Source: Pelomonas sp. Root1217
GTDB taxonomy: Bacteria; Pseudomonadota; Gammaproteobacteria; Burkholderiales; Burkholderiaceae_C
Direction: 5' to 3'
DNA length: 64,000 nucleotides
Assembly: GCF_001425705.1 (NCBI RefSeq)
Contig: NZ_LMDC01000001.1
Span: forward strand, 62,001-126,000
The stretch's first letter is position 1. The number at the start of each line of letters is the position of its first letter. The notes beneath the pieces were generated by a model. The model saw nothing but the letters and a program-made list of their open reading frames with translations. It made no database searches and was not told where the DNA came from. A program made the translations under genes and the position numbers. Below are positions 20,942-29,282 of the stretch, one piece after another.

Positions 20942-22099
20942 ATGACCATTTCTGCTGTGGAGCAGGCGCCCCGGGTCCTGCGTGTGCTGCATGTCGAGGA
21001 TTCCGAACTCGACCATCAACTCATCCTTGCCCAGCTCGGCCGTGCAGGGCTCAAGGTCGAGATGCAAAGGCTGGACGCGCTGCCCGCGGTGCTGGCCGCG
21101 CTGGAGCGCCCCTGGGACGCCATCATCTCGGACTACAACCTGCCTGGCTACTCGGGCCTGGATGTGCTGGAGGCGGTGAAGGCACGCCAATTGCTGACGC
21201 CCTTCATCCTGGTTTCCGGCGAGATCGGCGAGGACACCGCCGTAGGCGCCATGCGCAATGGCGCCTCCGACTATCTGCTGAAGAACAACCTGAACCGGCT
21301 GGCGCCCGCCCTGCTGCATGCCATCGACGCCACCGAGAACGAGAAGGCCCGGGTGGCCGCCGATCACGAACTGGTCAAGTCGAAGCAGCGCCTGCACCAG
21401 CTGGCCGGCCACCTGCAGACCAGCGTCGAGCTGGAGCGGGCTGCCATCGCGCGGGAGATCCATGACGACGTCGGCGGGTCATTGACCGCCGTCAAGTTCG
21501 ACCTCGCCTGGATCGACCGCCATGCCCAGGAGCCCGAGGTGCGCCAGCGCGTCGCCGCGGCATTGGAAACCGTGAATGCTGCCATCGAGGCCAGCCAGCG
21601 CATCATGCACAACCTGCGTCCGGCTATCCTGGAGCAGGGCCTGGTCGCCGCCCTGCAGTGGATGACAGCCCGCTTCGAGCGCCGCACCGGCATCGAGGCC
21701 GGCCTGCGCATCGGCGAGGAGCGGCTGGAGCTGCCATCCGGCGTGCCGCTGGTGGCCTACCGCACGGCGCAGGAGGCGCTGACCAATGTATCCAAGCATG
21801 CGCTGGCGACCCGGGTCGACATCGAGCTCAGCCAGGACTCCGGCGTGCTGACGCTGGAGATCCGCGACAACGGGCGCGGCATGGGGCGGGGCGACCTCGC
21901 CAAGGAGCGGTCCTTCGGCATCCGTGGCCTGCACGAGCGCGCCGCGACGGTGGGCGGCTGGGTCGACCTGTCCAGCCCGCCGGGCGGCGGCACCAGCCTG
22001 ATCCTGACCGTGCCGCTGGCCCAGGACGCCATCGACGCACTGGACGACTCGACCGACTTCGGCAAGGATGACCCCAACTCAATCTGGGGACGCGTGTGA
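20942..22099 (+). CDS. Receiver-histidine kinase (HisKA_3 type)
   Basis: Soluble 385-residue protein with an N-terminal receiver (acidic pair near 18-20, phospho-Asp in IISDYNLPGYSG, K in YLLKNN) joined to a NarX/DegS-type kinase core. The phospho-His is in REIHDDVGGSLTAVK, and the ATPase has DNGRGMG. It phosphorylates the NarL-type regulator encoded next, overlapping by 4 nt (GTGA). The ATG has no Shine-Dalgarno, and the preceding 20 bases include CATACT, so a leaderless or near-leaderless mRNA is possible. Divergent from the che operon. The signal is unknown. Confidence 0.9.
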   Translation: MTISAVEQAPRVLRVLHVEDSELDHQLILAQLGRAGLKVEMQRLDALPAVLAALERPWDAIISDYNLPGYSGLDVLEAVKARQLLTPFILVSGEIGEDTAVGAMRNGASDYLLKNNLNRLAPALLHAIDATENEKARVAADHELVKSKQRLHQLAGHLQTSVELERAAIAREIHDDVGGSLTAVKFDLAWIDRHAQEPEVRQRVAAALETVNAAIEASQRIMHNLRPAILEQGLVAALQWMTARFERRTGIEAGLRIGEERLELPSGVPLVAYRTAQEALTNVSKHALATRVDIELSQDSGVLTLEIRDNGRGMGRGDLAKERSFGIRGLHERAATVGGWVDLSSPPGGGTSLILTVPLAQDAIDALDDSTDFGKDDPNSIWGRV

Positions 22100-22743
22100 T
22101 CAAGGTCATCCTCTGCGACGACCACGGCCTGATCCGTCGCGGCATCCGCGACACGCTGGCCGATGCCCAGGACATCGAGGTCATCGGCGAAGCCGGCGAC
22201 TACACCGAGCTGCGTGGCCTGCTGCACACGCTGGGCAAGGACAACCCCTGCGACGTGCTGGTGCTGGACATCAACATGCCCGGCCGCTCCGGCCTGGACG
22301 TGCTGCATGTGCTCAAGGACGAGGGCAACCCGGTGCGCACGCTGATCGTGTCCATGTATCCCGAGGACCAGTACGCCATCCGTGCACTCAAGGCCGGCGC
22401 CTATGGCTATGTCAACAAGGGCGGCGACCCCGCCACGCTGGTGCAGGCGGTGCGCACAGTGGCCCAGGGCCGCAAATATGTAACGCCCGAGATCGCGCAG
22501 ATGCTGGTCGAAAGCCTGACCGCGCCCGTCACCGAGCAGGCCCACCACAAGCTCTCCGACCGCGAGCTGCAGACCCTGGTCATGATCGCCTCGGGCAAGC
22601 GCCTGTCCGACATCGCCGAGGAGCTGATGCTCAGCCCCAAGACCGTCAGCGTCTACCGGGCGCGCATGCTGGAGAAGCTCGGCCTGAGCAACAACTCCGA
22701 GTTGACGGTCTATGCCATCCGCAACGGACTCGTCGCCAGCTGA
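22096..22743 (+). CDS. NarL/FixJ-family response regulator
   Basis: DNA-binding regulator of 215 residues: receiver (D8/D9, phospho-Asp in VLDINMPGRSG, K in YVNKGG) and a C-terminal LuxR-type HTH (LSDRELQTLVMIASGKRLSDIAEEL). GTG start inside the stop codon of its kinase, so the two are translationally coupled. Targets are unknown; the export operon that follows, about 240 bp downstream, is a candidate. Confidence 0.93.
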   Translation: MIKVILCDDHGLIRRGIRDTLADAQDIEVIGEAGDYTELRGLLHTLGKDNPCDVLVLDINMPGRSGLDVLHVLKDEGNPVRTLIVSMYPEDQYAIRALKAGAYGYVNKGGDPATLVQAVRTVAQGRKYVTPEIAQMLVESLTAPVTEQAHHKLSDRELQTLVMIASGKRLSDIAEELMLSPKTVSVYRARMLEKLGLSNNSELTVYAIRNGLVAS

Positions 22744-22983
22744 ATGACGCCGGGCTGGCGGCCGGGGTGAAACCGGCGCGCCAGGACTGACGGCCGCCGT
22801 TCATCGCCTCTGGCTGTCGATTCGCCACCGCCAGCCGCCGTCCATCGATTGATGACATGCTGTGGCAGCAGCCGCTGCACAATGCGCCCCGGTTCCAAAT
22901 GGGTGGTCGAAAGACCGGTGCTGCTGCGGGCCTGAGGGTCCGCCCAAGCCAACTGTTCAAGGGGGCGTGTCATCGATACCGGA

Positions 22984-24204
22984 TTGCTGAAGGAATTGCG
23001 CATTGACGGTGCGCATCGCGAGGACCACGGCGGCGGTGGGCCGCCGAAATGGGTCTGGGGTCTGGGGGCTGCGCTCGCCGTGCTGGCCCTGGCGGGCGGG
23101 GCGGCCTGGTGGTACTGGGCGGGCAACAAGCCCGTCCCCGTGCAGACGGCCACCGTGCGCGCCAACGGCCAAGGCGCCAGTGCTGACACGGTCCTGCAGG
23201 CGACGGGTTATGTGACAGCGCGCCGGATGGCGACCGTCTCGGCCCAGATGACCGGCACGTTGACTGAGGTGCTCATCGACGAGGGCTTCAAGGTCAAGAA
23301 GGGGCAGGTCCTGGCCCGGCTCGATGACACCGGCTTGAAGGCGGGCCTCGCCGCGGCCGAGGCGCAGATCCGCACGGCCGAAGCCAATCTCGGCCAGGTG
23401 CGCGCCCAGCTTGCCCAGGCCCAGGCCGACGAGCGGCGGCAGGTCGAGCTGAACGCCAGCGGCATGACTACGCGCCAGTCGCGCGAGCAGGCGGCCACGG
23501 CGGTGAAGACGGTGAGCGCCCAGTTGGAGGCCTCGCAGCGCCAGGTGGAAGCTGCCCAGGCCCAGGCCCGCCAGGCGAAGGTCAATTTCGACTACGCCAC
23601 CGTGAGGGCACCGTTCGACGGCGTCGTCACGGCGCGCGCGGCCCAGGTCGGCGAGATCATCTCGCCGCTGTCGGCCGGCGGTGGTTTCACCCGTACCGGC
23701 GTGGGCACCATCGTCGACATGGACTCGCTGGAAGTGAACGTGGACGTCAACGAGGCCTATATTGCCCAGGTCAAGCCCGACATGCCCTGCGAGGCCGTGC
23801 TCGACGCCTACCCGGACTGGAAGATCCCGGCCCATGTCGTCGCCGTCATCCCGAGCGCTGATCGTGGCAAGGCCACCGTCAAGGTGCGCGTGGCACTGGA
23901 AAAGAAGGACGAACGCCTGGTGCCCGACATGGGCGTGCGCGTGAGTTTCCTGGCGGCCAAGCCCAGGACCGAAGCCAAACCGGTACCCGGCGTGCTGCTG
24001 CCGCCGGAAGCCCTGGTGCAGCGCGACGGCGGCGACGCCGTGTTCGTCGCCCAGGATGATCGCGCGGAGCAGCGCGCCGTGAAGCTGGGCGCCGACGTGG
24101 GCAAGTTCAAGCTGGTCACCAGTGGGTTGAAGGCGGGTGAGACGGTCGTGCTGTCGCCGCCCACCGAGCTGAAGCAGGGTTCCAACATCGTGAAGAAGGA
24201 CTGA
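22984..24204 (+). CDS. Periplasmic adaptor (membrane fusion) subunit, MacA/HlyD type
   Basis: Adaptor of about 406 residues connecting an inner-membrane ABC exporter to the outer membrane. One N-terminal membrane segment (WVWGLGAALAVLALAGGAAW), then barrel-sandwich, alpha-helical hairpin with heptad-like Gln/Ala-rich coils (about 115-200), and beta-barrel domains. First gene of a four-gene operon with the ATPase and two FtsX-type permeases. The start is uncertain. The first usable codon in frame is TTG 22984, with no properly spaced Shine-Dalgarno. An in-frame ATC at 22972 lies 6 nt after AAGGGGG and would give an N-terminus IDTGLLKELRI. Confidence 0.87.
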   Translation: MLKELRIDGAHREDHGGGGPPKWVWGLGAALAVLALAGGAAWWYWAGNKPVPVQTATVRANGQGASADTVLQATGYVTARRMATVSAQMTGTLTEVLIDEGFKVKKGQVLARLDDTGLKAGLAAAEAQIRTAEANLGQVRAQLAQAQADERRQVELNASGMTTRQSREQAATAVKTVSAQLEASQRQVEAAQAQARQAKVNFDYATVRAPFDGVVTARAAQVGEIISPLSAGGGFTRTGVGTIVDMDSLEVNVDVNEAYIAQVKPDMPCEAVLDAYPDWKIPAHVVAVIPSADRGKATVKVRVALEKKDERLVPDMGVRVSFLAAKPRTEAKPVPGVLLPPEALVQRDGGDAVFVAQDDRAEQRAVKLGADVGKFKLVTSGLKAGETVVLSPPTELKQGSNIVKKD

Positions 24205-24208
24205 AGAG

Positions 24209-24904
24209 ATGAGCGCACTGATCGAGATCCGTGACCTGTCCAAGGTCTACACCCGTGGCAAGCAGAAGGTGGAGGTGCTCCACCACATCGAACTGGATGT
24301 GCAGCAGGGCGACTTCCTTGCCTTGATGGGCCCCTCGGGTTCCGGCAAGACGACGCTGCTCAACCTCATCGGCGGCCTGGACACGCCCAGCGGCGGCGCC
24401 ATCAGCGTTGGCGGCGAGCGCATCGACAAGCTCTCTGGCGCGGCCCTGGCCAAGTGGCGGGCTTCGCGCGTCGGCTTCGTCTTCCAGTTCTACAACCTGA
24501 TGCCCACGCTGTCGGCGCAGAAGAACGTCGAGCTGCCGCTGCTGCTGACCAAGCTGTCGGCGGGTGAGCGCAAGAAGCGCGCGGCGATTGCGCTGCAGCT
24601 CGTCGGCCTGGCCGACCGCGCCTCGCACAAGCCGACCGAGCTGTCGGGCGGCCAGCAGCAGCGCGTGTCCATCGCGCGGGCCATCGTGTCGGACCCGACG
24701 CTGCTGGTCTGCGACGAACCCACCGGCGACCTGGACCGCCAGTCCGCCGAAGATGTGCTGACGCTGCTGCAGGCCCTCAACCGCGAGCATGGCAAGACCA
24801 TCGTCATGGTCACCCACGACCCACGCGCCGCCGCCAGAGCGAGCCACACGCTGCACCTCGACAAGGGGACTTTGGTCACCGAGGCTGACACGGCCGCGGC
24901 CTGA
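24209..24904 (+). CDS. ABC transporter ATP-binding protein (MacB/LolD type)
   Basis: ATPase of 231 residues: Walker A GPSGSGKTTLL, Q-loop in FVFQFYNL, signature LSGGQQQRVSIARA, Walker B LLVCDEPTGDLD and the switch His in VTHD. It powers the two permeases encoded downstream. Starts 4 nt after the adaptor stop. The separation of ATPase and permeases, together with an adaptor, matches MacAB-like export systems for peptides, lipids or macrolides; the substrate is not evident. Confidence 0.95.
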   Translation: MSALIEIRDLSKVYTRGKQKVEVLHHIELDVQQGDFLALMGPSGSGKTTLLNLIGGLDTPSGGAISVGGERIDKLSGAALAKWRASRVGFVFQFYNLMPTLSAQKNVELPLLLTKLSAGERKKRAAIALQLVGLADRASHKPTELSGGQQQRVSIARAIVSDPTLLVCDEPTGDLDRQSAEDVLTLLQALNREHGKTIVMVTHDPRAAARASHTLHLDKGTLVTEADTAAA

Positions 24905-24995
24905 AGGGAACAAGCATGAAGCCCCCACGCAAACTTCATTTGCTGCCCCCCGAGGGGGCGCCCAGCCTCCTTGAGGCGGCTCTGCGGAGACTGGC
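24905..24995 (+). repeat. Intergenic repeat, family 1 copy 1 (encodes a short reading frame)
   Basis: The 91 bp between the ATPase and permease genes resembles 61846-61926 (between flhG and fliA). Shared blocks are ATG-x-x-GCCCCCACGC, GCTGCCCCCCG-GGGGGCG and TGCGGAG. The middle forms a C-rich/G-rich hairpin. The 3' end supplies CGGAG as the Shine-Dalgarno of the next gene in both copies. Confidence 0.75.
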
Positions 24996-24999
24996 ATGA
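24916..24999 (+). CDS. Possible coupling micro-ORF inside the repeat (27 codons)
   Basis: ATG 24916 follows AAGGGAAC and begins 11 nt after the ATPase stop. It would encode MKPPRKLHLLPPEGAP and 11 more residues. Its TGA overlaps the permease ATG (ATGA), so ribosomes translating it would reach the permease start. A sequence-related frame exists in the other copy (61849-61926). Translation is unproven; a chance open frame in GC-rich repeat DNA is the alternative. Confidence 0.4.
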   Translation: MKPPRKLHLLPPEGAPSLLEAALRRLA

Positions 25000-26165
25000 A
25001 ATACCTCCACCTGATCTGGGCGGCGCTGTTCCGGCGCAAGGGGCGCACCTTCCTGACCCTGGTGTCAATCATCACGGCCTTCCTGCTGTTCGGCCTGCTG
25101 GACGCAGTCCGTGTCGGCTTCGACCAGGCCGGTAAAAGCGCCAATGGCGCCCAACGGTTGCAGACCGGCTCCAAGCTCAGCTTCATCCAGTTGCTGCCGA
25201 TGTCACTGCAGGGCCGCATCTCGCAGATCGACGGCGTCAAGGACGTGGCCTTCGCCAACTGGTTCGGCGGCGCGTACCAGAAGCCCGAGAACCAGGTGTT
25301 CAGCTTCGCCGTTTCGCCCAACTACCTGGACATCTATCCGGAGATGGAAGTCTCGGCCGAGCACCGCAAGGCCTTCGCCGAGACCAAGGACGGCGCCATC
25401 GTCGGCGAGGGCCTGGCGCGCAAGTTCGGCTGGAAGGTTGGCGACCAGGTGCCGATGCAGTCCACCATCTTCCCTGACCGCAACGGCAGCCAGAACTGGC
25501 CGTTCAAGATCGTCGGGCTCATCCATGTGACCGACAAGAAATCCGGCGCCTGGTACGACCAGATGTTCCTGCTGAACTGGAAGTATTTCGACGACACCAC
25601 GCCCTGGAACCAGGGCCAGGTGGGCTGGTACGTGACGCGGGTCAAGGACGTCAACCAGGCCGACCGCGTGCTCAAGGCCATCGACGAGATCTCGGCCAAC
25701 TCCGACCACGAGACGCGCACCCAGACCGAGGCGGCCGCCATGTCCAGCTGGATGAAGCAGGTGGCCGACATCAACCTCATCGTCACGTCCATCATGGGCG
25801 CCGTCTTCTTCACGCTGCTGCTGCTGGCCGGCAACACCATGATGCAGGCCGTGCGTGAGCGCACCGGCGAGATCGCGGTGCTGAAGACGCTGGGCTTCTC
25901 GGGCGAGAGCGTGCTCTCGATGGTGCTGGCGGAGTCCGTGCTGCTGCTGCTGATCGGCGGTGCGGTCGGCCTGGGCCTGGCCAGCGTCATCGGCCCCATC
26001 GTCAGCAAGGGCAGCGGTGGCGCACTCAACCTGCCGGCCGCGGGCTTGGACAGCTGGCTGATCGGCGTGGGCCTGGCCCTGGTGTTCGGTCTGGTCGTCG
26101 GCGCGCTGCCGGCATTGCGCGCCATGCGCGTGAACATCACCGATGCACTGGCCGGGAGGGCATGA
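24996..26165 (+). CDS. ABC transporter permease 1 (MacB/FtsX family)
   Basis: Inner-membrane subunit of 389 residues: an N-terminal membrane helix after MKYLHLIWAALFRRKGR, a periplasmic domain of about 220 residues, and three C-terminal helices (about 255-385) of the FtsX-like domain. It ends ALAGRA. Overlaps permease 2 by 4 nt (ATGA). It probably forms a heterodimer with permease 2, since two different permeases are encoded for one ATPase. Confidence 0.92.
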   Translation: MKYLHLIWAALFRRKGRTFLTLVSIITAFLLFGLLDAVRVGFDQAGKSANGAQRLQTGSKLSFIQLLPMSLQGRISQIDGVKDVAFANWFGGAYQKPENQVFSFAVSPNYLDIYPEMEVSAEHRKAFAETKDGAIVGEGLARKFGWKVGDQVPMQSTIFPDRNGSQNWPFKIVGLIHVTDKKSGAWYDQMFLLNWKYFDDTTPWNQGQVGWYVTRVKDVNQADRVLKAIDEISANSDHETRTQTEAAAMSSWMKQVADINLIVTSIMGAVFFTLLLLAGNTMMQAVRERTGEIAVLKTLGFSGESVLSMVLAESVLLLLIGGAVGLGLASVIGPIVSKGSGGALNLPAAGLDSWLIGVGLALVFGLVVGALPALRAMRVNITDALAGRA

Positions 26166-27484
26166 GCATGAAATTCCTGAAGAACTTCGGTCTCATCCTC
26201 CTCACCGTCCTGATGCTGGCCGCGTGGATCCTCATGCCTTGGTATGGCGCTCTCGCGCTGGCGGCACTGCTGGCGCTGTGGATGCTGCTGTTCCGCAGCG
26301 GCGCACAGGCCCGCTCGGTCACCGCGGTGGGCATCAGCACGCTGACGCAGCGGCTCGGTTCCTCGGCCGTCATCGTCGTCGGCATCGCCGGCGTGGTGGG
26401 CGTGCTCGTGTCGCTGCTTGCCATGGCCGAGGGCTATGCGCAGACGCTGCGCAACTCGGGCAGCCTGGACACCGCCATCGTCATGCGCGGCGCCTCGGCC
26501 AACGAGGTGTCGTCGTCGCTGACGCGGGAGGACGTCGTGCAGATCGGTCAGGCGCCGGGGGTGTCCCGCAACGCCAAGGGTGAGCCCATCCTGTCGGCCG
26601 AAACCGTCGTGGCGGCCAACCTGCCGGTCAAGGGCGGCAAGACTGGCGACCAGGGCAGCGCCCAGGTGCGCGGCGTCAGCGAAGCCGCTTTCACGGTGCG
26701 GCCCAATGTCAAGATTGTCGAGGGCAAGGTCTTCCAACCGGGCCTGCGGGAATTGGTTGTCGGCAAGGGCGCGGTGCGGCAGTTCGACGGGCTCACGGTG
26801 GGCGCCACGTTGAAGCTCGGCAACCAGCCCTGGACCGTCGTCGGCATCTTTGCCTCGGGCGACGCGATGGAATCTGAGTTGTGGGGCGACGCGACGATGG
26901 TCAACGACGCCTACCGCCGAGGCAACGGTGCCAACTCGGCCACGGTGAAGCTGGACAGCCCGGCGGCGATCAAGGCGTTCAGCGAATCGCTCGAGAACAA
27001 CCCGCAGCTCAAGGTCAAGGCCACCACGACGGTGGAGTTCTTCGCCAAGCAGAGCGAGCAAATGACCAAGATCCTGCGCATCATCGGCATCGTGGTCGGC
27101 TCCATCATGGCCGTGGGTGCGGTGTTTGGCGCGCTGAACACCATGTTCGCCGCCGTGGCCGCACGGGCCCGCGAGATCGCCACGTTGCGCGCCATCGGCT
27201 TTCGTGGCCTGCCGGTCGTTGTCGCCGTGATGCTGGAGACAACGCTGCTGGCTTTGATCGGCGGCCTCATCGGTGGCGGCATCGCCTGGCTGATCTTCAA
27301 CGGCTATGAGGCCTCCACGATGGCGGCCGGCTCGGTCGGCAAGCTCAGCTTCAACCTGGCCGTGTCGCCTGGCCTGCTGTGGGAGGGCATCAAGTGGGCG
27401 CTGGCCATCGGCTTCGTCGGCGGCCTGTTCCCAGCGGTGCGGGCGGCTTCCCTGCCGGTGACGACGGCCTTGCGGGAAGCCTGA
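26162..27484 (+). CDS. ABC transporter permease 2 (MacB/FtsX family)
   Basis: A 440-residue partner of permease 1. Two or three hydrophobic segments lie in the first 100 residues, then a periplasmic domain and the FtsX-like C-terminal helices (IIGIVVGSIMAVGAVFGALN onward). Starts in the stop codon of permease 1. The motif ARAREIATLRAIGF before the fourth helix is the coupling-helix region seen in MacB/LolCE-type permeases. Last gene before a strong terminator. Confidence 0.92.
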   Translation: MSMKFLKNFGLILLTVLMLAAWILMPWYGALALAALLALWMLLFRSGAQARSVTAVGISTLTQRLGSSAVIVVGIAGVVGVLVSLLAMAEGYAQTLRNSGSLDTAIVMRGASANEVSSSLTREDVVQIGQAPGVSRNAKGEPILSAETVVAANLPVKGGKTGDQGSAQVRGVSEAAFTVRPNVKIVEGKVFQPGLRELVVGKGAVRQFDGLTVGATLKLGNQPWTVVGIFASGDAMESELWGDATMVNDAYRRGNGANSATVKLDSPAAIKAFSESLENNPQLKVKATTTVEFFAKQSEQMTKILRIIGIVVGSIMAVGAVFGALNTMFAAVAARAREIATLRAIGFRGLPVVVAVMLETTLLALIGGLIGGGIAWLIFNGYEASTMAAGSVGKLSFNLAVSPGLLWEGIKWALAIGFVGGLFPAVRAASLPVTTALREA

Positions 27485-27532
27485 GTCCGCGCGCAAGAGG
27501 CGGGGGCGGGCGCTTCGGACTTCCGGAAGCCC

Positions 27533-27566
27533 AAGGCACTGCCACCGTCCAACAGTGCCTTTTTTT
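27533..27566 (+). terminator. Terminator of the export operon
   Basis: AAGGCACTG and its complement with an 11-nt loop, followed by a run of eight T, 49 nt after the last permease. Confidence 0.88.
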
Positions 27567-27676
27567 CACAGCCTGTCCGCCGCAGACGGGTTTCCCAACC
27601 GAATTGCCCGGACGCATCTGGGGATGGGGCGCGACGGCGGAACGGACCGGCAGAACGCCGCCGCGCCGCTTGTTGA

Positions 27677-29056
27677 TCAGTCGGTCGGTCCGTCCGTTGG
27701 CCGGGACCTCTGCGCCATCAGGCGCTTGCGCACCGCATAGATGTTGTTGCGCAGCGCGTAAAGCTCTTCGGCATAGGACAGCGGCACCGCAATGCGGTGT
27801 GTGACGCGGTCCAGCTCATCGAGCTCGTCGAGCAAAGCGTCGCGCTCGCCTGCGCCGGTTTCAAGCTTGGCTTCCACCTCGCGCAGCCGTGCATACCAGC
27901 GGAACACGCGCGAGCGCACACGGAAGGTGTAGAGCGGCGGCACCACGCGCGACAGCGGCAGCATCAGCACCAGCAGGCCGCCGATCACCAGCCACATGCG
28001 TTCCAGCAGATTGCCGGCCCAGAAGGGCAGGTAGCGCGCCCAGGCCGGTGGCGTGCCGTTGATCGCGCGGTCGCCCTCGGCGCTGACGGGCAGCTCGCTG
28101 GTGCGGGTGTTGGGAAAGTCGCGAGCGCCATTGAACCAGCCCGCCTCACTGTGCTGGCTCAGGGCCGCCTGCGCGAACAGCTGGCGCAGCGCAGGGTGCG
28201 TCTGCTCGCGCGCCAGCAGTGCGGTGGTGGTGGCGAGCAGCGGTACGTCGTGCGATGGCAAATCGGCCGCCAGGTCCACCACACCGCGCGGCAGCGTCAC
28301 TGTGGACAGAAAGGGCAGATGGCGCGAATAGGCCTCGTTCTGCTCGAAGGCCATCAGCGCGATGGCCGGGTCGCGCAGCAGCGCGCGGATCAGGCCGGAC
28401 TGCGGCGCCGAGATCAGCACCGCGGCGTCCAGCCGGCCCTGGCGCAGCGCTTCACCCGCGGCGTCGGGCGCCAGATTGGACAGCCGCAAATCGGTCGGCT
28501 TCAGGCGGTTCAGCGCTAGCAGCTTCTCGACAATCTGCGGTACACCGCTGCCGTCCTGATCCACATTGACCCGCAAGCCGCGCAGCTGGTCCAGGCGCTG
28601 CAGTTCACCGTCGCGCTGGCGGCGCGCGATGCCGAGATCGCGGCGGTAGAAGATCCAGATCGGCTCGTAGAACAGACTGCCCAGCGAGACGATGCCGGCC
28701 TCGGTATCGGCCACCGGATCCGCCATGCCGCCACGTACGAAGCCCACATCGGCCGTGCCCGCGCGCAGAGAGGCCAGATCGTCCTGCGCGCCTTCGCTGG
28801 CGATCAGCTCCACCTGGATGCGCTCGCGCGCCAGCGCTTTCGCATAGCCCTCGCCGAAGCCGGCGTAGGCACTTCCGGCCGGGCCGGTGGCCAGCCTCAC
28901 CTGGCGCGGCGGCTGCGGATCCAGCCACCAGTAGGCCGCTACCAGCAGGCCTCCGCCGAGCAGCAGCAGCGGCCCCATCGAGACCATCAGGTCGCGCAGC
29001 GTCTGCAACAGCAGGTGCAGGCTGCGGGTGGCTTGCCATTGCTGAATCGGGGTCAC
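27677..29056 (-). CDS. TAXI-family TRAP transporter solute-binding subunit
   Basis: A 459-residue protein with an N-terminal membrane anchor (MGPLLLLGGGLLVAAYWWL), a TAXI/NMT1-type binding domain (LATGPAGSAYAGFGEGYAKAL, VGFVRGG), and a second membrane helix near the C-terminus followed by a cytoplasmic charged coiled coil. Known TAXI proteins bind small organic acids or amino acids. No TRAP permease gene is in the window, and the anchored topology suggests a sensory or tethered binding role. GTG 29056 is favoured because it overlaps a small upstream ORF's stop (GTGA); ATG 29113 would add 19 residues. Confidence 0.83.
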   Translation of the reverse strand: MTPIQQWQATRSLHLLLQTLRDLMVSMGPLLLLGGGLLVAAYWWLDPQPPRQVRLATGPAGSAYAGFGEGYAKALARERIQVELIASEGAQDDLASLRAGTADVGFVRGGMADPVADTEAGIVSLGSLFYEPIWIFYRRDLGIARRQRDGELQRLDQLRGLRVNVDQDGSGVPQIVEKLLALNRLKPTDLRLSNLAPDAAGEALRQGRLDAAVLISAPQSGLIRALLRDPAIALMAFEQNEAYSRHLPFLSTVTLPRGVVDLAADLPSHDVPLLATTTALLAREQTHPALRQLFAQAALSQHSEAGWFNGARDFPNTRTSELPVSAEGDRAINGTPPAWARYLPFWAGNLLERMWLVIGGLLVLMLPLSRVVPPLYTFRVRSRVFRWYARLREVEAKLETGAGERDALLDELDELDRVTHRIAVPLSYAEELYALRNNIYAVRKRLMAQRSRPTDGPTD

Positions 29057-29178
29057 GGCTTGCCGTCCTGAGTCGGCAGCGACTTGGCCTGCTTGTTGCA
29101 GAGTCGCTCGCATTCCCGCGCGCCCGCTTGAGTGGTGGCTGTAAGGGTGAGGATGATCGTGATGCCGAGGCGTCGCAC
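29053..29178 (-). CDS. Possible small secreted cysteine-containing peptide
   Basis: A 41-codon frame starting at GTG 29178 (AAAGG 8 nt upstream). It reads as a short signal peptide (RRLGITIILTLTATTQAGA) followed by a 21-residue hydrophilic tail with two Cys spaced C-x3-C (ECERLCNKQAK). It ends in TGA overlapping the GTG of the TAXI gene, and lies after fliR. The signal-like start and coupling argue for a real gene. The length and GTG start argue for caution. Function unknown. Confidence 0.42.
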   Translation of the reverse strand: MRRLGITIILTLTATTQAGARECERLCNKQAKSLPTQDGKP

Positions 29179-29282
29179 GGGCTGGGCCTTTGCCGATGGA
29201 GGACTGGCCGATCGTATGGGAGGCGCGCTGGCCGGACTGTTCTGCCCTGCAGAGCCAACTTCTGCCGTTGCAGCCTTCCCAA

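Noticed and set aside
22957-24243. A 428-codon minus-strand frame opposite the periplasmic adaptor
   Set aside because: Overlaps a complete adaptor gene in an operon; no recognisable domain.
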